Positions 5,688 through 10,430 of a stretch of DNA of 10,430 nt are shown piece after piece (positions within the stretch are counted from its first letter, which is position 1; every line of letters starts with the position of its first letter). The DNA lies in NCBI GenBank assembly GCA_010024485.1, contig RGGX01000033.1:1-10430 (forward strand), in the 5' to 3' direction. The DNA is from Actinomycetota bacterium (GTDB lineage: Bacteria > Actinomycetota > Acidimicrobiia > Acidimicrobiales > Ilumatobacteraceae). The notes beneath the pieces were generated by a model. That model made no database searches. It saw only the letters and a list, made by a program, of their open reading frames with translations, and was not told the origin of the DNA. The translations under genes were made by a program, and so were the position numbers.

Positions 5688-5715
5688 AGGACGCTATCGG
5701 GAGGCTGGGTAGCGT
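5688..5715 (+). promoter_or_regulatory. Promoter of the metG operon
   Basis: TAGCGT (5710-5715) lies 7 nt before the metG GTG. A poor -35 (AGGACG, 5688-5693, three matches) lies 16 nt upstream and overlaps the thioesterase -10. The only Shine-Dalgarno-like run, AAGGAGG (5717-5723), runs into the GTG itself and so is placed too close to serve that start, which supports leaderless translation. The two -10 boxes also form an inverted repeat ACGCTA-N13-TAGCGT. Confidence 0.5.
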
Positions 5716-5718
5716 CAA
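5691..5718 (-). promoter_or_regulatory. Promoter of the thioesterase gene, interlocked with the metG promoter
   Basis: On the minus strand, TTGACG (5718-5713, five of six matches to TTGACA) and TAGCGT (5696-5691) are 16 nt apart. The GTG start follows the -10 by 7 nt, the leaderless layout. The -35 shares bases 5713-5715 with the opposing metG -10 box, so RNA polymerase cannot occupy both promoters at once. Confidence 0.62.
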
Positions 5719-5722
5719 GGAG

Positions 5723-7231
5723 GTGAGCCGCTTCTACGTGACCACGCCGATCTACTACGTGAACGCCGAGCCGCACCTCGGCCACGCTTACACGACGATC
5801 GTCGGCGACGCGCTCACCCGCTGGCACCGACTGCTCGGTGATGACGTCCTCTACCTCACCGGAACCGACGAACACGGACTCAAGATCCGTCAGGCCGCCG
5901 ACGCCGCGGGTCGGTCCCCGCAGGAGTTCTGTGACTCGATCGCCCCGAAGTTCGCCGATGCCTGGAGCCGGCTCAACATCGCCAACGACGACTTCATCCG
6001 GACCACGGAACCGAGACACCACGCAGCCGTCTCCGAGATGCTCCAACGCTGTTACGACGCCGGTGACATCGAGCTCGACACCTACTCCGGCAAGTACTGC
6101 GTGGCCTGCGAGGAGTACTACACCGACGACGAGCTGCTCGATGACGACCTCTGCCCGATCCACAAACGGCCGGTCGACCACTTCGAGGAGGAGAACTACT
6201 TCTTCCGTCTCAGTCGTTTTCAGGACCGTCTCCTCGACTGGTACGCGGCCCATCCCGGCGCGATCGTGCCCGAGTTCCGGGGCAACGAGGCCCTCGGCCT
6301 CATCCGTGGTGGCCTCCGAGACTTCTCGGTGAGCCGCACGAGCCTCGACTGGGGCATCCGACTCCCCTGGGATGAGCGCCATGTCGCCTATGTCTGGTTC
6401 GACGCGCTCACCAACTACCTGTCGGCCACCGGCTTCGGCGACGACTCCGTCGACTACACCGAACGCTGGCCGGTCGACTACCACCTCATCGGCAAGGACA
6501 TCATCCGCCATCACTGCGTCTACTGGCCGGCCATGTTGATGAGCGCCGGTGTCGATCTGCCCAAGGGCTGGGCGGTCGGTGGTTGGCTCCTCGTCGACGG
6601 CGAGAAGATGGCCAAGAGCACCGGCAATGTCGTCAACCCACTCGATCTGGTCGACACCGTCGGGGTCGACGGGTTCCGCTACTACGTGCTCGCCGAGACC
6701 TCCTACGGCTCCGACGGCGACTTCTCCTACGAGGGACTCGTCGCCCGCTACAACTCGGACCTCGCCAACAACCTCGGCAACCTCGCCTCCCGGGTGGCGA
6801 CCGTCGTCGGGAAGTCGTGCGGCGGCATTGGCCCCGCCCCACGCGACGACTCCCCGCTCGCCGCGGCCGCCGCGACCGCGGTCGCCGAGACGACCGCCGG
6901 CTGGGATGCGGTCGCCCCGTCGCGCGCCCTGGAGGCCACCTGGTCGCTCATTCGCGCCACCAACGCCTTCCTGGAGGCGAACGAGCCCTGGAAGATGTCA
7001 CCGGGGGCCGACCTCGACGCCGTCATGGGCGACGCCCTCGAGGCCCTGCGCATCGTGACGCTCCTCGCCTGGCCAGCGGTGCCCTCCACCGCCGACGCGA
7101 TCTGGCAGCGGCTCGGCTTGGCTGGCTCCGTCGCCGACCGACGACTCCCCGACGACACCGCGTGGGGTGGCTACCCCGGTGGACTGACCGTCACGAAGGG
7201 CGATCCGCTCTTCCCGCGCATCAGGAGTTGA
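5723..7231 (+). CDS. metG: Methionyl-tRNA synthetase
   Basis: 502 residues, a class I synthetase that charges tRNA-Met for initiation and elongation. The HIGH motif is HLGH (18-21) after FYVTTPIYYVNAEP. The KMSKS motif is KMAKS (295-299), a tolerated variant, within DGEKMAKSTGNVV. The connective domain has one zinc knuckle, CVAC (126-129) and CPIH (144-147). The anticodon-binding helical domain follows from about 340 (YNSDLANNLGNLASR, and FLEANEPWK at 417-425). The protein ends at 502 without the C-terminal EMAPII-like tRNA-binding domain of longer forms. GTG at 5723 gives the normal VSRFYVTTPIYY start. It leads the metG-tatD-DPBB-rsmA-ispE operon, and tatD begins within 6 nt of its stop. Confidence 0.98.
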   Translation: MSRFYVTTPIYYVNAEPHLGHAYTTIVGDALTRWHRLLGDDVLYLTGTDEHGLKIRQAADAAGRSPQEFCDSIAPKFADAWSRLNIANDDFIRTTEPRHHAAVSEMLQRCYDAGDIELDTYSGKYCVACEEYYTDDELLDDDLCPIHKRPVDHFEEENYFFRLSRFQDRLLDWYAAHPGAIVPEFRGNEALGLIRGGLRDFSVSRTSLDWGIRLPWDERHVAYVWFDALTNYLSATGFGDDSVDYTERWPVDYHLIGKDIIRHHCVYWPAMLMSAGVDLPKGWAVGGWLLVDGEKMAKSTGNVVNPLDLVDTVGVDGFRYYVLAETSYGSDGDFSYEGLVARYNSDLANNLGNLASRVATVVGKSCGGIGPAPRDDSPLAAAAATAVAETTAGWDAVAPSRALEATWSLIRATNAFLEANEPWKMSPGADLDAVMGDALEALRIVTLLAWPAVPSTADAIWQRLGLAGSVADRRLPDDTAWGGYPGGLTVTKGDPLFPRIRS

Positions 7232-7236
7232 TCCCG

Positions 7237-8052
7237 GTGCCGACCGAGGCCATCGACGCAGAGCAGGGTTCCGCGCGCTGGGCCGACTCGCACTGCCATG
7301 TCTACGACGAGCGGATCCCCGATGGGACCGATCCCGCCCTCGAGGCGGCGCGGGACGGGGGTGTCGACACCTTCGTGGTGGTCGGCTGCGACCGCGCCAC
7401 CTCGGTCTCGGCCCTCGAGGTGTCCGCCCGCCATCGAGATGTCTGGGCCACGGTCGGGCTGCACCCCCATGAGGCTTCGCACGGCACCGACACGATCCGG
7501 GATCTGCTCGACCACCCTCGGGTCGTGGCCGTCGGTGAAGCCGGGCTCGACCACCACTACGACCACTCCCCGCGACAGCAACAGGCCGAGGCCTTCCGCG
7601 TCCAGATCGGCTGGGCCAACGAACGTTCCCTACCGCTGGTGATCCACACCCGCGAGGCCTGGGAGGAGACCTTCGACATCCTCGACGCCGAGGGCATCCC
7701 CGACCGGACCGTCTTCCACTGCTTCACCGGGAGTGTGACCGAGCTCGAGGGCTGTCTCGAACGCGGGGCACTCGTCAGCTTCTCGGGCATCGTCACCTTC
7801 CCGAGCGCGACCGACCTCCGCGAGGCGGCGGTTCGCTGCCCGCTCGACTCGATGCTGGTCGAGACCGACAGCCCCTACCTGGCTCCGGTCCCCCATCGCG
7901 GGCGACCGAACCATCCGGCCCTTGTCGCCACCGTGGGCACGGCGATCGCCGACCTCCGCGACATCGCCGTGACGACGGTCGCGGACGCGACGCGGTCGAA
8001 CACCCGGATTTTCTTCGGACTCGATGATCGGGATGATCCATGGCCCTCGTGA
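7237..8052 (+). CDS. tatD: TatD family metal-dependent hydrolase (DNase)
   Basis: 271 residues, a TIM-barrel amidohydrolase-type protein. The metal and active-site residues are present: HxH in DSHCHV (His19, His21), GEAGLDHHYD (Glu101), VIHTREA (His137), FHCFTGS (His161) and VETDSPYLAP (Asp211). TatD proteins are Mg-dependent nucleases with 3'-5' exonuclease activity in several species, with roles proposed in DNA repair and RNA quality control. The GTG at 7237 has AGGAG at 7223-7227 with 9-nt spacing. A TTG at 7228, overlapping the metG stop, is in frame but abuts that Shine-Dalgarno sequence, so it is less likely. It sits between metG and the cell-wall gene, as tatD does in Mycobacterium (before rpfB) and Bacillus (before yabE). 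Its 3' end overlaps the next gene by 13 nt. Confidence 0.95.
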   Translation: MPTEAIDAEQGSARWADSHCHVYDERIPDGTDPALEAARDGGVDTFVVVGCDRATSVSALEVSARHRDVWATVGLHPHEASHGTDTIRDLLDHPRVVAVGEAGLDHHYDHSPRQQQAEAFRVQIGWANERSLPLVIHTREAWEETFDILDAEGIPDRTVFHCFTGSVTELEGCLERGALVSFSGIVTFPSATDLREAAVRCPLDSMLVETDSPYLAPVPHRGRPNHPALVATVGTAIADLRDIAVTTVADATRSNTRIFFGLDDRDDPWPS

Positions 8053-8567
8053 GCGTCGACCCCGTTGTGCGTCAGCGGCGACGCTTCGCCATGGCGCTCG
8101 CCCTGACCGTCGTCGCCGTTCCGGCCGCCGTTCTGCTCGACCGCGAGGACGACCCCGGCGGTGTCACGTCGGTCGCGACGTCGGTCCCGGTCGACGCGGC
8201 GCCCGACGCCGCGGCGGAGATCGAGACCGATGACCCCCTCGGTGTCCCAGTCCCAGCCCATCTCGAGCGCCGTGTCACGATCGCCCCACCCGAGGGGGCG
8301 TTCATCGCCATCCCCTCCGACGACGGCACCTACACCGGGCTCGCCTCGTTCACCTACGAGTCGCCCGAGGAGGACCTGTGCTTCGCCCGTGGGGCGGAGA
8401 TCGGCCGCTACGTGACGATCACGAATATCGAGAACAACCGCTCGGTGTCGTGCATCGTCACCCTCGTGGACCGGGCCGGCTTCCAGGAGGTCGAGTTGCA
8501 TCCGATCGCCTTCAGCAAGATCGCCGATCCGACCGACGCGCCGATCAGGGTGGAGTACCGCTGGTGA
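8040..8567 (+). CDS. Secreted or anchored RlpA-like double-psi beta-barrel protein
   Basis: 175 residues. Residues 14-33 (RRFAMALALTVVAVPAAVLL after several Arg) form a signal peptide or signal anchor. Residues 34-75 are an acidic, Ala/Pro-rich linker. The C-terminal 78 residues read as a double-psi beta-barrel of the RlpA/3D type: TGLASFTYES, then GRYVTITNIENNRSVSCIVTLVDRAGF, with the conserved Asp144-Arg pair, then VELHPIAFSKIA and a final strand RVEYRW. RlpA normally has IDLS where this has VELH. Cys114 and Cys138 could form a disulfide. Relatives bind or cleave peptidoglycan; catalysis is not certain here. It lies where rpfB or yabE sits in other Gram-positives, yet lacks DUF348, G5 and lysozyme-like domains. 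ATG 8040 is the only in-frame start preserving the signal segment. It overlaps rsmA by 4 nt. Confidence 0.78.
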   Translation: MALVSVDPVVRQRRRFAMALALTVVAVPAAVLLDREDDPGGVTSVATSVPVDAAPDAAAEIETDDPLGVPVPAHLERRVTIAPPEGAFIAIPSDDGTYTGLASFTYESPEEDLCFARGAEIGRYVTITNIENNRSVSCIVTLVDRAGFQEVELHPIAFSKIADPTDAPIRVEYRW

Positions 8568-9382
8568 CCCACTCCCGTCCGACGCTGTCGGCGCTGCTCG
8601 ACCGGAGCGGGCTCGCCCCGCGACGCGACCTCGGACAGAACTTCGTCGTCGATCCGAACACGGTGCGACGCATCGCTGAGTTGGCTCGGGTCGGCGAGGG
8701 TGACTCGGTGGTCGAGGTGGGAGCGGGCCTCGGTTCGCTCACCCTGGCCCTCGCCGAGACCGGGGCCGCGGTCACCGCTGTCGAGGTCGATCGCGGGATC
8801 GTCCCGGTGCTCCGCGAGGTGACGGCGGACGCCAATCGAGTGTGGGTGGTGGAGGGCGACGCGATGTCCCTCGACTGGGGGTCCCTCCTCGAGGGATCGA
8901 CCTCGTGGACGCTGGTCGCGAACCTGCCCTACAACATCGCCACCCCGCTGATCGTCGACCTGCTCAACGGGGTGCCGGCGATCTCGCGGATGCTCGTCAT
9001 GGTGCAACTCGAGGCCGCTCAACGGTTCGCGGCCGGTCCCGGGTCGACGCAGTACGGAGCGGTGTCGGTTCGGGTGGCCCACCGCGCCCACGCCCAGATC
9101 GTCGGGAAGGTGCCGGCGTCGGTGTTCCTCCCGAGACCCAAGGTGGAGTCCGCGCTGGTGGAACTGGTGCGCCGCGAGGCGGTGCGGACCGTCGACGAGG
9201 AGTTGTTCGACCGACTGCTCCGCGCCGGCTTCGGTCAGCGCCGCAAGATGCTGCGTCGGTCGCTCGCCGGCCTCGTCGGCGAGGCCACGATGGCTGCCAC
9301 CGGCGTCGAGCCGACCGCGCGTCCCGAGACGCTCTCCCTCGACGAGTGGTACGCGCTCACGGATGCGGTGGGATCATCGTGA
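8564..9382 (+). CDS. rsmA: 16S rRNA adenine(1518/1519)-N6-dimethyltransferase RsmA (KsgA)
   Basis: 272 residues. RsmA dimethylates the two adjacent adenines of helix 45 in late 30S assembly. The Rossmann methyltransferase motifs are: RDLGQNFVVDPN (21-32), motif I EVGAGLGSLT (51-60), VEVD (73-76) for the SAM ribose, GDAMSLDW (98-105), and the catalytic NLPYNI (120-125). VFLPRPKVESALV (187-199) and GFGQRRKMLRRSL (222-234) complete the family pattern. The GTG at 8564 overlaps the previous stop as GTGA and has GGAG at 8552-8555, 8-nt spacing. The stop overlaps the ispE start by 4 nt. rsmA-ispE adjacency is conserved in actinobacteria and firmicutes. Confidence 0.97.
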   Translation: MTHSRPTLSALLDRSGLAPRRDLGQNFVVDPNTVRRIAELARVGEGDSVVEVGAGLGSLTLALAETGAAVTAVEVDRGIVPVLREVTADANRVWVVEGDAMSLDWGSLLEGSTSWTLVANLPYNIATPLIVDLLNGVPAISRMLVMVQLEAAQRFAAGPGSTQYGAVSVRVAHRAHAQIVGKVPASVFLPRPKVESALVELVRREAVRTVDEELFDRLLRAGFGQRRKMLRRSLAGLVGEATMAATGVEPTARPETLSLDEWYALTDAVGSS

Positions 9383-10110
9383 CCTCCGTCGCCGCCCACG
9401 CCAAGCTCACCCTGACGTTGCGTATCACCGGGGTCCGCGATGACGGGTTCCATCTCATCGATGCCGAGATGGTGTCGCTCGCCCTCGCCGATCGGTTGGA
9501 GATCGTCGATGCGTCGACCTCTGAACTCACGGTCTCAGGACCCTTCGCGGACGGCGTGCCGACCGACGGTGACAACCTCTGCCTCCGTGCCCTCGAGTTG
9601 GCGGGCCGCAGCGCGTCGATTCGGCTGCACAAGTCGATCCCCCCTGGGGGAGGACTCGGTGGCGGCTCCGCCGACGCAGCCGCGGTGCTTCGATGGGCCG
9701 GGTGCACCGATCCGATCGCGGCCTCGGGTCTCGGCGCCGACATCCCCTTCTGCCTGGTCGGCGGACGGGCCCGGGTGACCGGTATCGGCGAGATCGTCGA
9801 GCCACTGGAGCGGCGGCCTCTGGACGTCACCCTCGTCATCCCGCCGGTGGTCTCATCCACGCCGGCCGTGTACGCCGCGTGGGATGCGCTCCAGGACCGG
9901 CCGACCGACGCGGTGAACGATCTCGAGGAGGCGGCCATCTCGGTCAATCCGGTGCTCGGCGTCTGGCGGGATCGCATCGCCGAGCTCGCCGGGGCGACGC
10001 CGACGCTCGCCGGGAGCGGGGCCACCTGGTTCCTCGAGGGCAGACATGGCGACGCCCTCGCCGGTCTGACCGACGAGGGCGCTCGAGTGGTCGAGACGTC
10101 GGCGCTATAG
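9379..10110 (+). CDS. ispE: 4-diphosphocytidyl-2-C-methyl-D-erythritol kinase IspE
   Basis: 243 residues, shorter than the usual 280-310. IspE phosphorylates CDP-methylerythritol in the MEP isoprenoid pathway. The GHMP-kinase features are: N-terminal AHAKLTLTLRITGVRDDGFH (6-25) with catalytic Lys9; the ATP loop PPGGGLGGGSADAAA (88-102); GADIPFCLVGGRARVTGIGE (119-138) with catalytic Asp121; and the third motif TLAGSGATWFL (209-219). The usual AKINL at the start is AKLTL, so the Asn that normally follows the Lys by two positions, a substrate contact in known structures, is Thr11. The central part is also condensed. The core catalytic pair is intact, so I expect function. The GTG overlaps the rsmA stop. 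It is the last gene of the operon and faces the bS22-like gene, with no clear terminator hairpin in the 38 nt between. Confidence 0.93.
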   Translation: MTSVAAHAKLTLTLRITGVRDDGFHLIDAEMVSLALADRLEIVDASTSELTVSGPFADGVPTDGDNLCLRALELAGRSASIRLHKSIPPGGGLGGGSADAAAVLRWAGCTDPIAASGLGADIPFCLVGGRARVTGIGEIVEPLERRPLDVTLVIPPVVSSTPAVYAAWDALQDRPTDAVNDLEEAAISVNPVLGVWRDRIAELAGATPTLAGSGATWFLEGRHGDALAGLTDEGARVVETSAL

Positions 10111-10148
10111 CGCGACGCGGATTCGACTCGGAGACTGCGTGCCAGGAA

Positions 10149-10241
10149 CTACTTGCGGCGCTGGTGACGCGTACGCCTCAACATCTTCTTGTGCTTCTTC
10201 TTACGCATGCGCTTCCTGCGCTTTTTGACGAGCGAACCCAT
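10149..10241 (-). CDS. bS22-like small-subunit ribosomal protein (AURKAIP1/COX24 domain, 30 aa)
   Basis: A 30-residue, extremely basic protein: starts MGSLVKKRRKRMRKKK and ends LRRTRHQRRK. This closely matches the actinobacterial bS22 family (pattern MGSVIKKRRKRM-[SR]-KKKHRKLLRRTR..RRK), annotated as an AURKAIP1/COX24-domain protein and seen in mycobacterial 30S structures near the decoding side. It has 20 Lys or Arg among 30 residues. The ATG lies 9 nt behind a TAGCGT box with no Shine-Dalgarno sequence, indicating leaderless translation. It converges with ispE and diverges from the tRNA-Gln gene. It is too short for many gene callers. Identification is by motif recall and is strong because nearly every position fits. 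Confidence 0.9.
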   Translation of the reverse strand: MGSLVKKRRKRMRKKKHKKMLRRTRHQRRK

Positions 10242-10250
10242 AGGGCGGGC

Positions 10251-10278
10251 ACGCTACCGGCTGAGCGGCCGTTCCGAA
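10251..10278 (-). promoter_or_regulatory. Promoter of the bS22-like gene (leaderless)
   Basis: On the minus strand, TAGCGT (10256-10251) lies 9 nt before the ATG at 10241. A weak -35, TTCGGA (10278-10273), lies 16 nt further upstream, the same spacer seen for the bL37 and thioesterase promoters. Confidence 0.55.
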
Positions 10279-10281
10279 CGG
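10269..10281. repeat. 13-nt palindrome CCGTTC-C-GAACGG on the bS22 -35 region
   Basis: Six-base arms reverse-complement each other around one central base. It covers the putative -35 of the bS22 promoter in the intergenic space shared with tRNA-Gln. It could be an operator; a chance palindrome in GC-rich DNA is also possible. Confidence 0.3.
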
Positions 10282-10306
10282 GGTCGGGCCGGCTCTCCCC
10301 GCCGGA

Positions 10307-10312
10307 TACCGT
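10307..10312 (+). promoter_or_regulatory. Possible -10 of tRNA-Gln
   Basis: TACCGT lies 35 nt before the first tRNA base, predicting a leader of about 28 nt that contains the hairpin at 10321-10339. No good -35 is seen, so this is tentative. Confidence 0.25.
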
Positions 10313-10320
10313 GTGAGGCA

Positions 10321-10339
10321 CGGATCACCCGCTGATCCG
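10321..10339 (+). repeat. Hairpin 8 nt upstream of tRNA-Gln
   Basis: CGGATCA (10321-10327) pairs perfectly with TGATCCG (10333-10339) around a 5-nt loop. No U-tract follows. It lies in the presumed tRNA 5' leader and may guide 5' processing, or it may stop transcription arriving from upstream. Confidence 0.4.
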
Positions 10340-10347
10340 AGAGACCG

Positions 10348-10422
10348 TCCGGGGTCGTCTAATTGGCAGGACAGCGGTTTTTGGTGCCGCGTGTAGGGGT
10401 TCGAGTCCTCTCCCCGGAACCA
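10348..10422 (+). tRNA. tRNA-Gln (anticodon UUG)
   Basis: 75 nt including an encoded CCA. The acceptor stem TCCGGGG/CCCCGGA (10348-10354 and 10412-10418) is fully paired, with discriminator A10419 and CCA 10420-10422. The D-stem is GTCT/GGAC. The anticodon stem GCGGT/GCCGC (10374-10378 and 10386-10390) holds the loop TTTTGGT with anticodon TTG at 10381-10383. The T-stem AGGGG/CCTCT encloses TTCGAGT. The two non-Watson-Crick pairs in the anticodon and T stems are G-U. It decodes CAA, and CAG by wobble. Confidence 0.96.
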
Positions 10423-10430
10423 CATGGACA

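Noticed and set aside
5018..5722. In-frame upstream extension of metG
   Set aside because: It runs antisense through the thioesterase and would put over 230 unrelated residues before the normal MetRS N-terminus.
5684..6514. N-terminal extension of the thioesterase frame into metG
   Set aside because: It is antisense to the conserved catalytic core of metG. The GTG at 5683 has its own promoter and begins just before the hotdog domain.
10103..10114. 12-nt palindrome GCGCTATAGCGC over the ispE stop codon
   Set aside because: It has no loop, so it cannot fold well as RNA, and it is partly coding. Considered chance; no terminator was called.
10118..10143. tRNA-like T-loop (GGATTCGACTC) followed by a CCA between ispE and bS22
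   Set aside because: The flanks do not pair as a T-stem and no acceptor or anticodon arm can be built upstream, which is ispE coding sequence.
1..10430. Mobile element, CRISPR, phage defence or biosynthetic cluster
   Set aside because: No tandem or spaced repeats, transposase, integrase, nuclease-system or synthase genes are visible; the gene content is core housekeeping with uniform composition.

Overview
This window is high-GC, gene-dense chromosomal DNA, most likely from an actinobacterium, perhaps a deep-branching one such as an Acidimicrobiia relative (inference; no marker-gene search was possible). The signs are: the actinobacterial neighbourhood rsmI ... metG-tatD-[rpfB slot]-rsmA-ispE; two tiny basic ribosomal proteins (bL37-like and bS22-like) typical of Actinobacteria; frequent GTG starts; and several genes whose start codon lies 7-9 nt behind a TAGCGT-type -10 box, which suggests leaderless mRNAs. 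No transposase, phage, CRISPR, toxin or resistance gene is visible.

Layout. 1-1037 is minus strand: a Thr-rich lipoprotein cut by the window edge, a two-module VOC/glyoxalase-fold protein, and a 28-residue bL37-like ribosomal protein leading them. The divergent region 1038-1191 carries the bL37 promoter and an exact GGAAT-N18-GTT match to the SigR/SigH (thiol-stress) promoter in front of a thioredoxin (1192-1563). Two strong hairpins separate thioredoxin from ychF (1696-2784). A coupled three-gene operon follows: DUF192 protein, rsmI, and a HAD-IB hydrolase with a C-terminal membrane segment (2856-4881). A minus-strand acyl-CoA thioesterase-like gene (4865-5683) overlaps the tail of the HAD gene and diverges from metG across only 39 bp. 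From metG (5723) a tightly coupled operon runs metG-tatD-DPBB/RlpA-like-rsmA-ispE to 10110. The end holds a minus-strand bS22-like gene (10149-10241) and a complete tRNA-Gln(UUG) (10348-10422).

How the genes fit together. Most products serve translation and its upkeep: RsmI and RsmA methylate 16S rRNA, MetG charges tRNA-Met, YchF binds ribosomes, bL37 and bS22 are ribosomal, and tRNA-Gln is a decoding tRNA. IspE supplies isoprenoid precursors. The DPBB protein probably acts at the cell wall, in the position that rpfB (Mycobacterium) or yabE (Bacillus) occupies elsewhere. Thioredoxin adds a probable oxidative-stress-regulated unit.

The window is largely core genome and I did not find a new multi-gene system. 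The most notable points are regulatory: the shared leaderless TAGCGT start architecture, the interlocked metG/thioesterase divergent promoter, the SigR-type site, and inverted repeats placed on promoters.
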